A stretch of 64,000 bases of DNA from positions 620,001-684,000 of the forward strand of contig NW_008805070.1 in the NCBI RefSeq assembly GCF_000004825.1, given 5' to 3'. The notes beneath the pieces are model-generated. The model worked only from the letters and a program-made list of their open reading frames with translations. It did not search any database and had not been told where the DNA came from. Both the position numbers and the translations under genes were made by a program. Below, one piece after another: positions 12,415-24,401 of the stretch; the first letter of the stretch is position 1; each line of letters starts with the position of its first letter. The DNA is from Heterostelium album PN500 (taxonomy: Eukaryota > Evosea > Eumycetozoa > Acytosteliales > Acytosteliaceae).

Positions 12415-13644
12415 TTCTATTATATATACATCTTTCTTATGTTTGTCAATAAATGTGATCAAATCAAAAACAACTGAAGATCGTAATTAAAAAAAAAAAA
12501 AAAAAAGTTTAAGTTTAAATTTGTTTTTTTTGAAATTCCTGAATTAAATATCAGATCTAGTTATTATTATTTAACTAAACTAATATCATTGAATGATATA
12601 ACAAAAAAACTCATTAAATCATAAAGTTGAATTTCTTTTACCACATATAATAATTGTATATAATGTTTGGTTAAAGTACAACAACAACTACTAAACTAGA
12701 TGTTCAATCAAAATGAAATGTAATGTTCAAAAATTAAAGAACTTATATAAGTGAACATATAAATAAGATTTTTTTTTTTGTTTGATCTTTGCAGATGGGT
12801 TTGGCGCATTGAAAAGTTCAACTACAAAAATGGAAGTCAACAGAAGCAAACAACATAATGGAATCAAACTGTTTTTTTTCCTTTTTCTCTTTCTGAAAAA
12901 ACCTATGACAACTCTACTCTGGGTGATGAAAAAAAAAATGGAAAATGAATTTTAAAAAAATCCGATTTTTTCTTAACCGACCTGTACAATAAATTAAATA
13001 AATTAATTGTACGATTAACATTTCATTTTTTGTATAACATTACATTTCAACTTGACATTGTACAATTAATTTATATAATTTGTTAAAATTAACATTGTAT
13101 TACAATAATAATAATACGTATTACTCAAATTGAAATTACTTAAAATACCTCCACACCCACTCAAGAAAACAGATTAAATAAAAACAACACACACTCACAC
13201 ACACTTTTACAAATAATAACACAAAACATATAACTTTAATAAAAACAAACAAACAATTATAATATCAAACAAGTTTAGTTTATAATTAAATATATATATA
13301 ATAGCAATTTTATTTAAAAAAAAACAGAAGAAAAAGTACAAAAAGAAAAAGAAAACAAAAAAATAAGCAAGCAAAAGAACAACTACTTCCTTTTCAAACA
13401 ATTCTAAGCGCAACAACAAAAAAACACTTCATTAATTTTATTAGTTTACAGATTTTTCAAAAAATCTAAAATTCATTCATATTTTATTTAAATTAAAATT
13501 TTTCACAATTTTTTTTTTATTGTTTATATGAAGTGAAACCCCTATCGGAGTTTTAGCTTTGTAATTAAAACAATAAACCCAAAAAGAAAGTAGAAAACGG
13601 TTAAAGTCAACAAATTCAGACTGGATTCAAAGGTTGTAGTTAGA
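12415..13644. other. Divergent promoter region, CPSF1 / sphingosine kinase
   Basis: 1.23 kb of very A/T-rich DNA between two gene starts, with poly-A at 12488-12507 and an ACACACTCACACACAC run near 13188-13204. No coding or RNA gene recognised. It should hold both promoters. Confidence 0.55.
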
Positions 13645-15400
13645 ATGGACAACGATACCAAAGATACAGTCACGATCAACAAAGAGTGGATAGAGAAGAT
13701 CAATGCGTTGCCTGTCCTCGTTGAGCTCGATGCCAATTACAAGCTGCGTCAGTACACTCTGATACTCAAGCAAGAGGCACTCGTTTTCACACCAAAGGAA
13801 AAGGGCAACAGCTTGACGAAATATCTCAATACAGATACGATCGTTGGTTACGATTTAGGCGGAAGTGATCGCCCGAATCGTGTGATTCTACACGCCTGTA
13901 TCAATACATCGCCAGAGGTCACCAAAGAGATCAGAAAGCGCAAGGACTATGCATTCGATTTCGACAGTCTCGAGCTTGCCAAACAATTTAGCGGCGCCAT
14001 CCAGGAGCATGTTTTGAATGCCATGCCGGGAGGATCACCCGACAAACGAAGAGTGCGTGTCATTCTCAACCCAAAGAGTGGAAAGCGCATGGCAGAGGAG
14101 ATCTTTAAGAAAGTCGAGCTGCTCTTCAAGCAGGACGCCAAGATGACGGTCAAGAAGACTGTCACCAAGGGTCCGGAGCATGCCAAACAGATTGGATACA
14201 AATTTAAGCGTGAGAAGTACGACACCATTGTTTTCATCAGTGGTGACGGTCTGTTCCACGAGTTTATCAATGGATTGCTGGCACGTGACGACTGGATGGA
14301 CGCCAGAAATATTAGATTATGTCTTATACCGGCGGGAACTGGAAACGGAATTGCCTGCTCACTGGGTTTGGGCCGACTCGATGTCGTCGGCGCTTGCCTG
14401 TGTCCGTGGACACTCGCGACCACTCGATGTTTCTATTGTCGAGCAAGGCGAGCAGAAATGGTGTTCCATTCTCTCGTTGACTTGGGGTCTGGTGTCGGAC
14501 GTCGACATCGAATCGGAGCGATTCCGTTCGCTCGGACCCATTCGTCTACAGCTTGGCGCAGCGATCCGTATTTTAAATCTACGTATCTACAAAGGTAAGA
14601 TCTCGTATCTACCGGCAGTCGATCATCCAAAGAGCGAGCTAAATAAGATTCCAAAGTGTGGACCAGCATGCGACATCTGCAGAAGTGTAGACAGCGTCCA
14701 ACACATCAACAATATTCTTTCAAATTCGACCGATGGCATCGCGCCATCTTCACCACTCACCAACAGTGGTTCATATTTCCTAAACAACAGCGGAAGCCTC
14801 TCACGAAGTCAGCTGAGCTCGAGCTCCGATGTTATTTCACCGAGCGGATCGCCACCTTCGTCGTTGGCATCGTCAGTCACCAGCGGTTCCACTACTCAAC
14901 AGAACGGTTCATCAACACCTCCACTTACATCGACTACACCACCACTAAACACCTCTGGAACTATCCCGACCCGCGAGATCGTTGTGCCACTTCCCAAGGT
15001 GCCGACCGGCAATCTCGCCCAATCCAACCCCGAAGAGTGGAAAACGATCGAGGGTGAATTCATTGGTTTCATTGCAAGCACAGTCACACATTTATCGGCG
15101 GATTTCATCGCTTCGCCATCGGCACATTACTCTGATGGTTTCATCGAGATGATCGTCATCAAATACAATCCAAAGATATCGAAAGCGGCATTGGTATCGA
15201 TTCTGACCGATGCCGAAACAGGTAAACATATTCACAGTCCTTACATCGATCTGTATAAAGTTAAAGCAATCGTTTTAGAGCCAGGACATCAAAAGAACAA
15301 AGAAGGAATTCTTGCTGTCGACGGTGAGAGAATTTCATACGGTAAAACTACAATGGAATGTATTAGAGGTTGTATAAATTTAGTTTGTAAAGATCGTTAA
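13645..15400 (+). CDS. Sphingosine kinase (diacylglycerol kinase catalytic fold)
   Basis: Phosphorylates sphingoid bases to sphingosine-1-phosphate. An unspliced frame of about 584 residues. It has an N-terminal PH-like region, then the catalytic core: VILNPKSGK (nucleotide binding, about residue 138), ISGDGLFHEFINGLL (the GGDG loop, here SGDG, about 197), LCLIPAGTGNGIACSLG (about 226), and CSILSLTWGLVSDVDIESE (about 275, sphingosine-kinase C4 region with the conserved acidic residue). A Ser/Thr-rich linker (about residues 360-450) precedes the C-terminal lobe ending in GERISYGKTTMECIRG. The frame shifts by one at about 14370: reading one G fewer in TTGGGCC joins CSLGLADSM to SSALACVRG as in homologues. 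Other details (SGDG rather than GGDG) are tolerated in the family. No membrane helix. The spacer to CPSF1 is divergent. Confidence 0.93.
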
Positions 15401-15642
15401 TAATATAAATTAAGCTATATATATATATAGTATTTTTACATATTTGATATCAAAATTTAAAATAAATTGTTTTATTATAACTTTGTTTTTTTTTTTTTCA
15501 TTTTTTATTTATAAATAATCATGTATTACAACTTTTGAATAATATTAATTTATAAATTCAACAACATTGTTATAGATATAGACTCAAAAGATATAAAACA
15601 TTTCTTTTACTTTTAATATTTATATTTATATTTATATACTAT

Positions 15643-18600
15643 TTACTTATTTATTCTTTCTACTTTGGAATGAATTGAAATCAATTTTTTAATAGTACCA
15701 TCACAGCCTTCTTGTGATTCTACATATTGTAGATGTTGACCAAATACTATTTTACCTTGATTTCTTCTATAGGTAGATAGGGTAGCCAATGGTTCTTTCT
15801 CTTCGATTCCCATTGTTTGATTTATACATATCATTTTACATCGATTACACAATCCAATTGTTTGAAAGGTATTTTCTCCAATTGTAAATCTATCGTATCC
15901 ATCCTCTTCGTATGGATATCCACCTTTAATTACAAAGTTTGCTCTGAAGCTACTGGTTGTGATCCAGTTCCATTCGTTGGCTAGACTGTTACTTTGATTT
16001 CTTGATACGACACGATCTCTTAGATCTTTAACACTGGATTCACTTATCATCAAAAACGGTGATTCATTTGCAAATGATATCTCTTCGCCTCTAGTTCCTT
16101 TCGATGCTTCGGTGGTTGTCGTGGTGCTGGTGGTGGAGTCGTTGTTATTGTGCTTCACTGCCATCCTCGACTTTCTATGACTATCAGGGTTCTTTCGCAC
16201 CAAATGGCATTGTTTGCCTGTGAATGTATACATCCAGTTGCTGACATCGCCAACTGTTTCCAAGTCATCTTTTCCATAGAGAAGACCCTCGACGCTGTCA
16301 CCACACACCTGAATTACATCCATCGATGATCTTGGATAGTAGTCGAGTGGCAATACCAACTCTGGCATCTCTGGAGCCTTAAGTTTCAAAACCCGATCTT
16401 GTAGATCGATATGTGTTGAAATTAAACTTAAAACAGGTAGTTTCTTTTGATTGATATATACACCGTTCTGGTCGATAAGAGTCCACTCTCTATCATAGAG
16501 CAGACCAGATGGACCAATCTCCCATTCATCAACGGTGAACGCACCAAATGACTTCACAGGATAAACATTGATCTCCGAGAGATAGATATCGCCACGATCT
16601 GCTTGTCCATTTATCGATGATGAGACACATGGAGAACTTAGTTGTGAATGATTTTCATCAATAAAATTATCTTTTAAAAATTCTATAAATGTCTGTTTTG
16701 TTTGTTTCACAGAATATATATGATTAGTAACTAAAAATTTGTGTTTGGTAATAGTTAAAAATTGTTTAAATAATTACAAAAATATCTTTAAAATTTGACA
16801 TATAACCAAGTGAAACTCTTATGGAACCAGTTAGTTTACCATCGATTATATCTTTGTCATCCCAACAGACGTGTCCATCTTTTAGATGTTTCTCAACGTC
16901 GTCTCTTGTCAAAGATAGATAGCTGTGACATGCACCAGGATTACAGAAACATCCTATTCTTAGGTGTATATTACAAAGTGATGCCAGCTTCTCTACTTCG
17001 TTGAATCCAACTGGTTGTCCATTGGTTTTCAATACGTTGAAATTGATAATGGCACCCTGTCTATTCGAGTCGATATAATGATTATCGGCGTAGATGACCA
17101 ATAAAGGTGAACCATTACTATGCTTTAGTTCCACCATTTTATCTCTTAGATATTGAATCAACGAAAATGTATGTTTCTTTATATTCTCCATTCCCAATCC
17201 ATCGAGTATATCCAGCCCATATTTCAACGAGACTATCGATTGATAAGGTAGTGTACCATCTTCAAACTTTTGATGCAATACATCTCTAAAAACATGAAAT
17301 CTCTCATATGAGAGTGATGCATTAACTGTTCCACCACCAAAATATACTTTGTTTAATAATGGAAAGCAATCTATAGATACATATAAACGGAACGAATTAG
17401 AAAAACATCACTATTAAATGTTGTTGTTAAAGTAACAAAACTTTACCATTCTTTATAATTAAAGCACCTAAACCGGTTGGATATCCAAACATCTTATAAA
17501 ATGAAAGTGCAATGAAATCTGCTGGATATTCCGACAAGTCAAATGGTGAAGTCGGTACAAAACTAGCTACATCTAATAATATCTTTAAATTTCTTTAAAC
17601 TTTTATGTTAGATCTAACTTGATTGTGTTGAAACTATTTTTGTTGTATTTTACATACTTGAATTTCTGTTTTAATATCTTGATCACTTCTAAATTGTATT
17701 TGGATCCGTTGTAGTTGCATTGTGCAGGGAAAGCCAGTAGACTGTAGGAACCATCGTTTGGTTGCACCTCACGTTGAATGACATTGACGATGTCATTGAA
17801 ATGGGAGTTGTTTGATTGTTTGAAGAATGCTGATTGTATTGGTCGGAATTTTGAGCCTCGTTCTGCGGCATACTCTCTGATGCCAAGCAGTGAGTTGTGT
17901 GCCTCTGTAGAGTAGAAGAAAGTCGAGTGTTTCGACTGCCACGGGAAGTACTCGCCTACCTTCTTCAAGGCGTCGGTACAACCCGATGTGAATACAACAG
18001 TGTATTGTCTATAGGGTGCAGAGAACAACTGGAGTATTCTCTCACGAGCTTGGTCTATCGATTCCGTTGTCTTCAAACCAATCGGATTCAGACTATGTGG
18101 ATTAGCATAGATTGTCGATTTCAAATCCTGATTGACCAAGTCAAGCTGTACACTCGATGGAATAGTAGAAGCAGTATGATCTAAATAACAACAATCTATA
18201 ATATATATAGCAAAGGAATTTGTAAAATAAGATTTGTTAAAATTTAAATGGTTTTGTTTTTTTACTAGTACTTTGTGTTGTTACTTTACCATTTAATACT
18301 GAGAAATCATTGTTTCTAATATGATCTATTCTTTGATTATAACCATATGAATCAGAATATTGATTCAAAAATGATTGTTGTTGTTTTTCAAATTCAGAAA
18401 TTCTTTGATGTGAATATTGATTTTGTTGAACCGATATAACTCTGTCACTATCATTATCATTATTATTATTATTATTAATTTCTTTTAGCAATGTCTCATT
18501 GTCATTTTTTGTATTAAAATTTGAATTTAATGTTATATTGCTTTTTAGACTATTATTATTATTATTGCTGTAGTTGTTGTTGTTACGTTTTTTAAATATA

Positions 18601-18653
18601 AAATGATTTATAGTTATTATTACTATTATAGTTATTATTACTATTATAAACAT
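15643..18653 (-). CDS. mocos: Molybdenum cofactor sulfurase (MOCOS), with a hydrophobic N-terminal extension
   Basis: Transfers sulfur from cysteine to the molybdenum cofactor of xanthine dehydrogenase/aldehyde oxidase-type enzymes. Five exons keep phase: 18653-18290, 18195-17658, 17592-17447, 17370-16778 and 16692-15643, totalling 896 residues (human 888). The N-terminal class-V aminotransferase part shows [52 protein letters not shown], the PLP lysine in [24 protein letters not shown] and the persulfide-type cysteine in [15 protein letters not shown]. The C-terminal MOSC part shows [28 protein letters not shown] and GKIVFGQHL. Unusual: residues 1-20 form a very hydrophobic helix ([15 protein letters not shown]) followed by KKR and an Asn-rich linker, and exon 1 has no other ATG. 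A membrane-anchored form is therefore possible. The start is otherwise unsupported, because the extension is not conserved in the family. Confidence 0.94.
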
Positions 18654-19214
18654 TGTGATTAAAATAAAATCAATAAGATTGATTAATTAATATTACCCCC
18701 TTTTTTAAGGTTAAAAATTTTGATATTTTTTTAAAGAGAAAAATTGAAACAAAATTCTAAAAAAGGAAAATGTTAAAATTAATAATATATTATATTATTT
18801 TGGTCTGTTTATTTTGTTTTTTTTATGGTTTATTTTTGGAATAAAAATAAATATATATTGATTTTATAGATTTTTTAGAAATAAAAAGAATACAATAACA
18901 AAACTACAACACTTCCAAATGGTTAACAAATGTCAAGAAGACAATAAAATAAAATGAAAATTTTTTCATTCTTTAAAATTAAATCAATTTAATTTATATT
19001 TAATAGAATAAAAAAATTTCAAATAAATAATGATATAAAGGATAATAATAAAAAAAATAAAAAAATAAAGTCGAAATAGAAAAAACATGAATTCAAATTC
19101 TCCTGATTTTGTTCAAAAAATGTTATCTATTGATATTGTGAATATCTAGTCAATCCTATTTCTTCTTTATTTCATTTAAAAACCAACCGCAGGTTTATCT
19201 ATTATACAATCAAT
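18654..19214. other. Divergent spacer, MOCOS / first TPR-like gene
   Basis: 561 bp of A/T-rich DNA between two gene starts. It shows no visible similarity to the region before the second and third TPR-like genes, so the tandem duplication probably starts at or near the first TPR-like gene. Nothing else recognised. Confidence 0.5.
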
Positions 19215-20156
19215 ATGGATGATCAAAAACAGAGATATCTTAATGCAATCAATATCAATCCAAATGATAAAGATGCACTCTTCCAACTTGCAGCGGCACT
19301 TAATCATAATGATCAAGAAGCAATCACACTTCTATCAGGTGAATCAATAACGAAAGAGCAACTCTTATTGAAAGTCATCCTTCTGGATCCAAACTTTGCC
19401 AATTCTTATTTCGGGTTGGCAATCGTTATTTCAGATGAGAATCGAGAGTCGATCATACTCCCATCAGGTCAATCAATGACAGAGCAACAATTATACTTGA
19501 AGGCAATAGAGTGTGATCCAACTTATACCAGTGCTTATCATAACCTTGCACTTACTCTTCCAAGAGGTGCAACAATTACACTCCCGAAAGGACAATCAAT
19601 GACAAAACAAAAATTATTCTTGAAAGCAATAGAGTGTAATCCAACCAACTCTAAATCATTCTTTAATCTAGCATTAATTCTTAAAAGAGGTGAATCAATC
19701 AAACTACATAATGGACAAAAACTGAACAAGCAACAACTTTGTGTGAAGGCAATAGAATACAACCCAACCGATTCACATTCATATTATATCCTTGCAAATT
19801 CACTTTCAGATGGTGCGACAATTACGCTACACAATGGACAATCGATGACCAAGAGACAACTATTATTGAAAGCTATAGAGTGTGATCCGACTAATTCTAG
19901 ATTATACTTTAGACTTGCATTAACACTTTCAAATTACATATCAATCACATTACACAATGGAGAATCAATGACAAAACAACAATTATTGTTTGAAGCATTC
20001 AAATCTGACCACACACGATCATCGGTTTACAAAGAAATTGGATTATCTCTTCTGAACAACAAACAAACTATTACACTTCCAGATGGTGAGAAATTGTCAA
20101 GGAGACAACTCCTTCAAAAAGCAAGACAATTTAGAATAAATCTACCAAGAGAATAA
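19215..20156 (+). CDS. TPR-like repeat protein, module copy 1 (7 units)
   Basis: Intronless, 313 residues. It is built of a 41-residue unit repeated seven times plus end pieces. Each unit has a strand/turn piece of the form ITLxNGQSMT, a helix KQQLLLKAIEYDPT and a second helix SxSYxNLAxTL. The AIExDPxxxxxYxxLAxTL part reads like the A/B helices of a tetratricopeptide repeat; the ITLxNGQSMT piece lengthens the 34-residue TPR by about seven. TPR solenoids usually bind peptides or partner proteins. There is no signal peptide or transmembrane helix, so it is probably cytosolic. The C-terminal cap (LPDGEKLSRRQLLQKARQF) is basic and shared with the other copies. It faces the partner gene tail to tail, 203 bp apart. 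Function unknown; a scaffold or binding role is inference only. Confidence 0.85.
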   Translation: MDDQKQRYLNAININPNDKDALFQLAAALNHNDQEAITLLSGESITKEQLLLKVILLDPNFANSYFGLAIVISDENRESIILPSGQSMTEQQLYLKAIECDPTYTSAYHNLALTLPRGATITLPKGQSMTKQKLFLKAIECNPTNSKSFFNLALILKRGESIKLHNGQKLNKQQLCVKAIEYNPTDSHSYYILANSLSDGATITLHNGQSMTKRQLLLKAIECDPTNSRLYFRLALTLSNYISITLHNGESMTKQQLLFEAFKSDHTRSSVYKEIGLSLLNNKQTITLPDGEKLSRRQLLQKARQFRINLPRE

Positions 20157-20359
20157 ATTAATAAAAGCAATTGTTTATGTTTTAATTTTGTTTATTATCC
20201 ATTGGTTTATTAAACTTCAAAATCATTAAAAAAAATCATAATAAATAAAGTTAGACTGACAACTTTGAATTGAAAGGAATTCAATTTGTTTTTATTTTAA
20301 GGTTGGTGAATTAAAGATATATACAATAATAATTAAAGATTAGTTATAATCATAAAGAT

Positions 20360-21423
20360 TTAACTGCTGCTGCAAGTTCCGATGGCTTCACAGATGAGTG
20401 TTGGTAAATTGAGTAAGATGGTAGCTATAGATACTGAAGCAACAGTACCAATGGTTTTAATAAGACCAGCGGCAACAGTTGAAGCAACAGCAGCAGTGAT
20501 ATCGAACCAAGTCACTAAATATGCAGCAATACCACCGATAGCAGCAGCACCAGCACCTGTTGGAATCAATGCAATCAATGCAACGGTTATCGCACAAGTC
20601 AAGAGAGTGATGATGATTCCAAATCCAACTTGACACCACCAACATCCCCATCCAAGTGCAACATCATGTTTGGCTGATACGATTGCATTTGGTCCTTTTG
20701 ATTTGATTGCTTCTTTCAATTGATTGAATGAATCACTGTATTGATTCAATAGAATCTGAATGTTATTGGTGACATCGGTTGTGAAGAAACCTTGTGGAAC
20801 ACCATAATCATGCAATTCAGAGATTGTTTGACTGAGTGATGGAAGTTGTGGATCTTCACCTGCTGTTAATCTTGCGAGACTATTTTGTTGTTGAGCTGTA
20901 ACCCAAGCATTAACTCCGGTATTGATTGAATCAATCACTGAATCTGGTGTGTATGGTCCAGCTAAATATTAAATAATGGAAATTAGTATTGATTTTATAT
21001 TTTAAATTAAAAATATTTTTAAAACTTACCAGCAGTAAAAGTGATATAACCTGGAATGGTTAAGATATCACCAGCAGGTAATGTTGATGGATAACTGGTT
21101 TGGTTTGAAACATAGATTGCATAATATGCAGCACATTCAGTTTGAGTTGGAGTATAAGTGTAATGACGAGCACTTGTACATTGAATGGCGGTCGTGAAGT
21201 TCAAAGTCATAACAGTATCATGATTGTCTGGTAAACAATAGAGTAAGATACTGTGGTTTTGTGGTTTGGCATAACCTCTGGTTTTGATATGGATTTGACC
21301 ATTTCCAAGATAATCTGGAACTTCAACGAATCTGAATTTCTTACTGTTGGTTGATGGAGTTACTGAATCTTCAATATGTCCATTGATTTGTGGAATATTT
21401 AATTTTTTCGAAACTGGATCCAT
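20360..21423 (-). CDS. Partner protein of the module, copy 1; unknown, hydrophobic C-terminal half
   Basis: Two exons, 21423-21030 and 20961-20360, with a 68-bp intron (GTAAGT...TTTAG); 331 residues. The N-terminal exon (about 131 residues) begins MDPVSKKLNIPQ, lacks a signal peptide, and looks like a beta-rich domain with two cysteines and several NxT/S sites. The second exon starts with a polar helical region (about 132-235), then GWGCWWCQVGFG and about 85 mostly hydrophobic, Gly/Ala-rich residues (IPTGAGAAAIGGIAAYL and others), and ends CEAIGTCSSS. Five cysteines lie in this C-terminal half. It could be two to four membrane helices or an amphipathic pore- or bundle-forming domain. I do not recognise the family. 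It differs from copy 2 by only two residues. Confidence 0.85.
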
Positions 21424-21833
21424 TGTTTTTGTTAATAATTTTATTGATAAAATAGAGATAATATGTTAATAATAATTGGTTTGTTTTAATATTTGATTGA
21501 TTGTTAAGTATTTGATTTTTGTGATTTGGAATTGTCCTTGACTTCTGATATTTATAGATTCTCAAATAATTTGCCCCAAAACAAAGATAAGTTGAAATTA
21601 TTAATTCAAGTCCAAAAAACTATGGAAAATCATATATTGATTGTCGTTTTTAGAACAGATAGTTTATTTTTTCAAATAAAAGCCCAATAGTCAGATCAAT
21701 CTTGAATAATTTTTCAAATAATAGATCTTTGTTATTTGATTGAAAATTAAACAAATTGATTATTATTATTTTTAATTATATTTTTGGTTTCAGACCAAAT
21801 CTGATTCTTTAATTAATCGACTCAATTTTGTTA

Positions 21834-21850
21834 GGTGTGTGGGGTGCTTG
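21834..21850. promoter_or_regulatory. GT-rich box upstream of partner 1
   Basis: GGTGTGTGGGGTGCTTG stands out from otherwise A/T-only DNA about 410 bp before the partner start. It recurs in variant form, at nearly the same distance, before partners 2 and 3. GT-rich G-boxes bound by G-box binding factor are known in dictyostelid developmental promoters; assigning this box to that factor is inference. Confidence 0.4.
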
Positions 21851-22019
21851 AGTTTTCCCCAAACAATTTTTAAAAAAAAAAAAAGGTGAACTTGCACAAA
21901 ATCGAGTCAACAAAAAAAAAAACAAAAAAAGAATTTGAAGTTTTAAAAAAATCGTGTTTTCTTTTGCAATGATCTACAATAGTTATTATTGACTAAAATA
22001 TTTATATATCATTAATATC

Positions 22020-22020
<1 letters not shown>

Positions 22021-22083
<63 letters not shown>
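22021..22083. repeat. (ATT)n microsatellite
   Basis: About twenty perfect TTA/ATT triplets. A shorter version lies at the matching place before TPR-like gene 3 (about 26082-26122), so the tract has changed length since the duplication. Confidence 0.85.
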
Positions 22084-22294
22084 GATAGATAACTATTAAT
22101 ATCTGATCTGATTTTGTTTATATGATCACATACCATGATTTTCTTTATATTGATTATTATGTAGAGTTAATTTTGTGCATTGATAAGATACTATCTGATA
22201 GGCAAAAACCACAATAAGTAAAAGTTAAGTTTGAGTTGAGATAAACAGATGATTCTCATAAAAGTAAAAAAGGTCTAGAAACGAACGACCATTA

Positions 22295-22325
<31 letters not shown>

Positions 22326-22436
22326 AGTGGAATTAGAGGGTCCTCTAATTTTTTTTTCCCAAAGAATGAAATAAATTGATATTTTTTTTTTTTTTAACCA
22401 ACAATTTAATCTTCTTTATACTATAATGCAATAAAT

Positions 22437-24118
22437 ATGGAAAATGAAAAACAGACATATCTTAATGCAATCAATATCAATCCAAATGATAAAGATGCAC
22501 TCGTCCAACTTGCAATGACACTTGATCCTATTGATCAACAAGCAATCACACTTCTATCAGGTGAATCAATGACCAAAGAACAATTCTTATTGAAAGTCAT
22601 CTCTCTGGATCCAAATTTTGCCAATGCTTATCACAAGCTGGCAATAGTTATTTCAGATGAGAATCGAGCGTCTATCGTACTTCCATCAGGTGAATCAATG
22701 ACAGAACAACAATTATACTTGAAGGCAATAGAGTGTGATCCAACTTATCCAGATTCATATCATAACCTTGCATTAACTCTTACAAGTGGTCAAGCTATCA
22801 CACTCAATAATGGACAACCAATGACACAAAAACGATTATTATTGAAAGCAATAGAGTATGATCCAACTTGTCCAGATTCATATGATAATCTTGCATCGAC
22901 ACTTACAACTGTCGAACATATTACATTACACAATGGACAATCAATGACAAAACAACAATTATATTTGAAAGCAATAGAGTATGATCAAACATATTCAGAT
23001 TCCTATTTTAACCTTGCATCGACACTTACAAGGAGTGATTCAATCAAATTGCACAATGGACAACCAATCACAAAACAACAATTATTATTGAAAGCAATAG
23101 AGTATGATCCAACATATTCATATTCATATTATAACCTTTCTATTACTCTTAGAAATGGCGAACCAATTACATTACCCAATGGACAATTAATGACAAAACA
23201 ACAATTACTCTTGAAGTCAATGGAAGTATAAGCCAACCAATTCCAAATTATATTATAGACTTGCATCAACACTTTCAAAAAACCAATCAATCACACTCAA
23301 TAATGGACTATCAATGACTCAACAACAACTCTACTTGAAAAGCAATTGAGCATATTCCAACACATTCAGATACATATAATAACCTTGCTGCGACTCTTTC
23401 AAATGATGAATCAATAACACTCAACAATGGACAATCAATGACAAAACAACAATTACTATTGAAAGCAATAGAGTATAAGCCAACTAATTCCAGACTATAC
23501 TATAGACTTGCATTAACTCTTACAAAAAGAAAATCAATTAAGTTACACACTGGACAATCAATGACACAAAAGCAATTATACCTGAAAGCAATTGAGTATG
23601 ATCCAAGTCATGCAAATTCATATAATAATCTTGCGGCGACTCTTTCAAGTGGTGGATCAATCACACTCAATAATGGACAATCAATGACAGAACAACAATT
23701 ATACTTGAAAACAATAGAGTGTGATCCAAAACTTTCACATCCATATCATAACCTTGCAGATACACTCTCACATAACGAATCAATCATTTTGAATAATGGA
23801 CGATCAATGAATAGAAAACAACTATTGTTGCTCGCAATAGAATATGATCCAACTTATGCCAAATCTTATTTTGATCTTGCAATAATACTCTCAAGTGGTA
23901 CTTCAATCACACTACACAATGGACAATCAATGACAAAACAGCAGCTATTGTTTGAAGCACTCAGATTAGATGAGACAAGATCATTGATTTACAAAGAAAT
24001 TGGATTAACTCTTTTGAACAACAAATATACTATTACACTTCCAGATGGCGAACATATGTCAAGAAGACAGCTCCTTCAGAAAGCAAGACAATTTAAAACA
24101 AAACGACCAAGAGAATAA
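22437..24118 (+). CDS. TPR-like repeat protein, module copy 2 (13 units, two frame breaks)
   Basis: Same family and ends as copies 1 and 3, with thirteen 41-residue units. The open frame from 22437 stops at 23231 and resumes in register at about 23345. Compared with copy 3 there are two single-base insertions: one at about 23222-23226 (GGAAGTATAAG against GAGTATAAG) and one A in the run at 23338-23341. Without them the product would be 559 residues, exactly 41 more than copy 3; the extra unit lies just before the first break (about 23105-23227). It may be a decaying paralogue or carry assembly errors; single extra bases also sit in conserved genes elsewhere in the window. The remaining units keep good TPR-like sequence, which argues against long neglect. 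Function as for copy 1. Confidence 0.75.
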
Positions 24119-24401
24119 ACAAAATAATTTTTTTTGGCTAACTATGTTCATTTTATATAAATATCATTTTTTTTATCTTTTTCTTTTTTATAGACAAATA
24201 AATTTATGAAACTTGATCAAAAACACTTTATGAGGTTTAAAAAGTGTGTTTTTATACATACACTTTTCACCCCTTGTTTCGAAAACTATTTATTTAAGAT
24301 AGTTGAATTGAATCATTGCTAAATAATTCTTGTAAAATTTTTTTATTTAAAGATTGATGAATTAAATTTATGTACAATAAAGATTAGTTAAATTTGAAGA
24401 T

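Larger units (their letters stand above)
21424..22436. other. Head-to-head intermodule region 1
   Basis: 1013 bp between partner 1 (-) and TPR-like gene 2 (+). The half next to the partner gene (to about 21916) is repeated upstream of partners 2 and 3. The other half matches the region before TPR-like gene 3, including CCCAAAGAATGAAATAAA at about 22358. It contains a long (ATT)n tract and a GT-rich box, listed separately. Confidence 0.65.

Noticed and set aside
13947-14423. 158-codon open frame on the minus strand
   Set aside because: Antisense shadow of the sphingosine kinase catalytic domain, which has clear homology on the plus strand.
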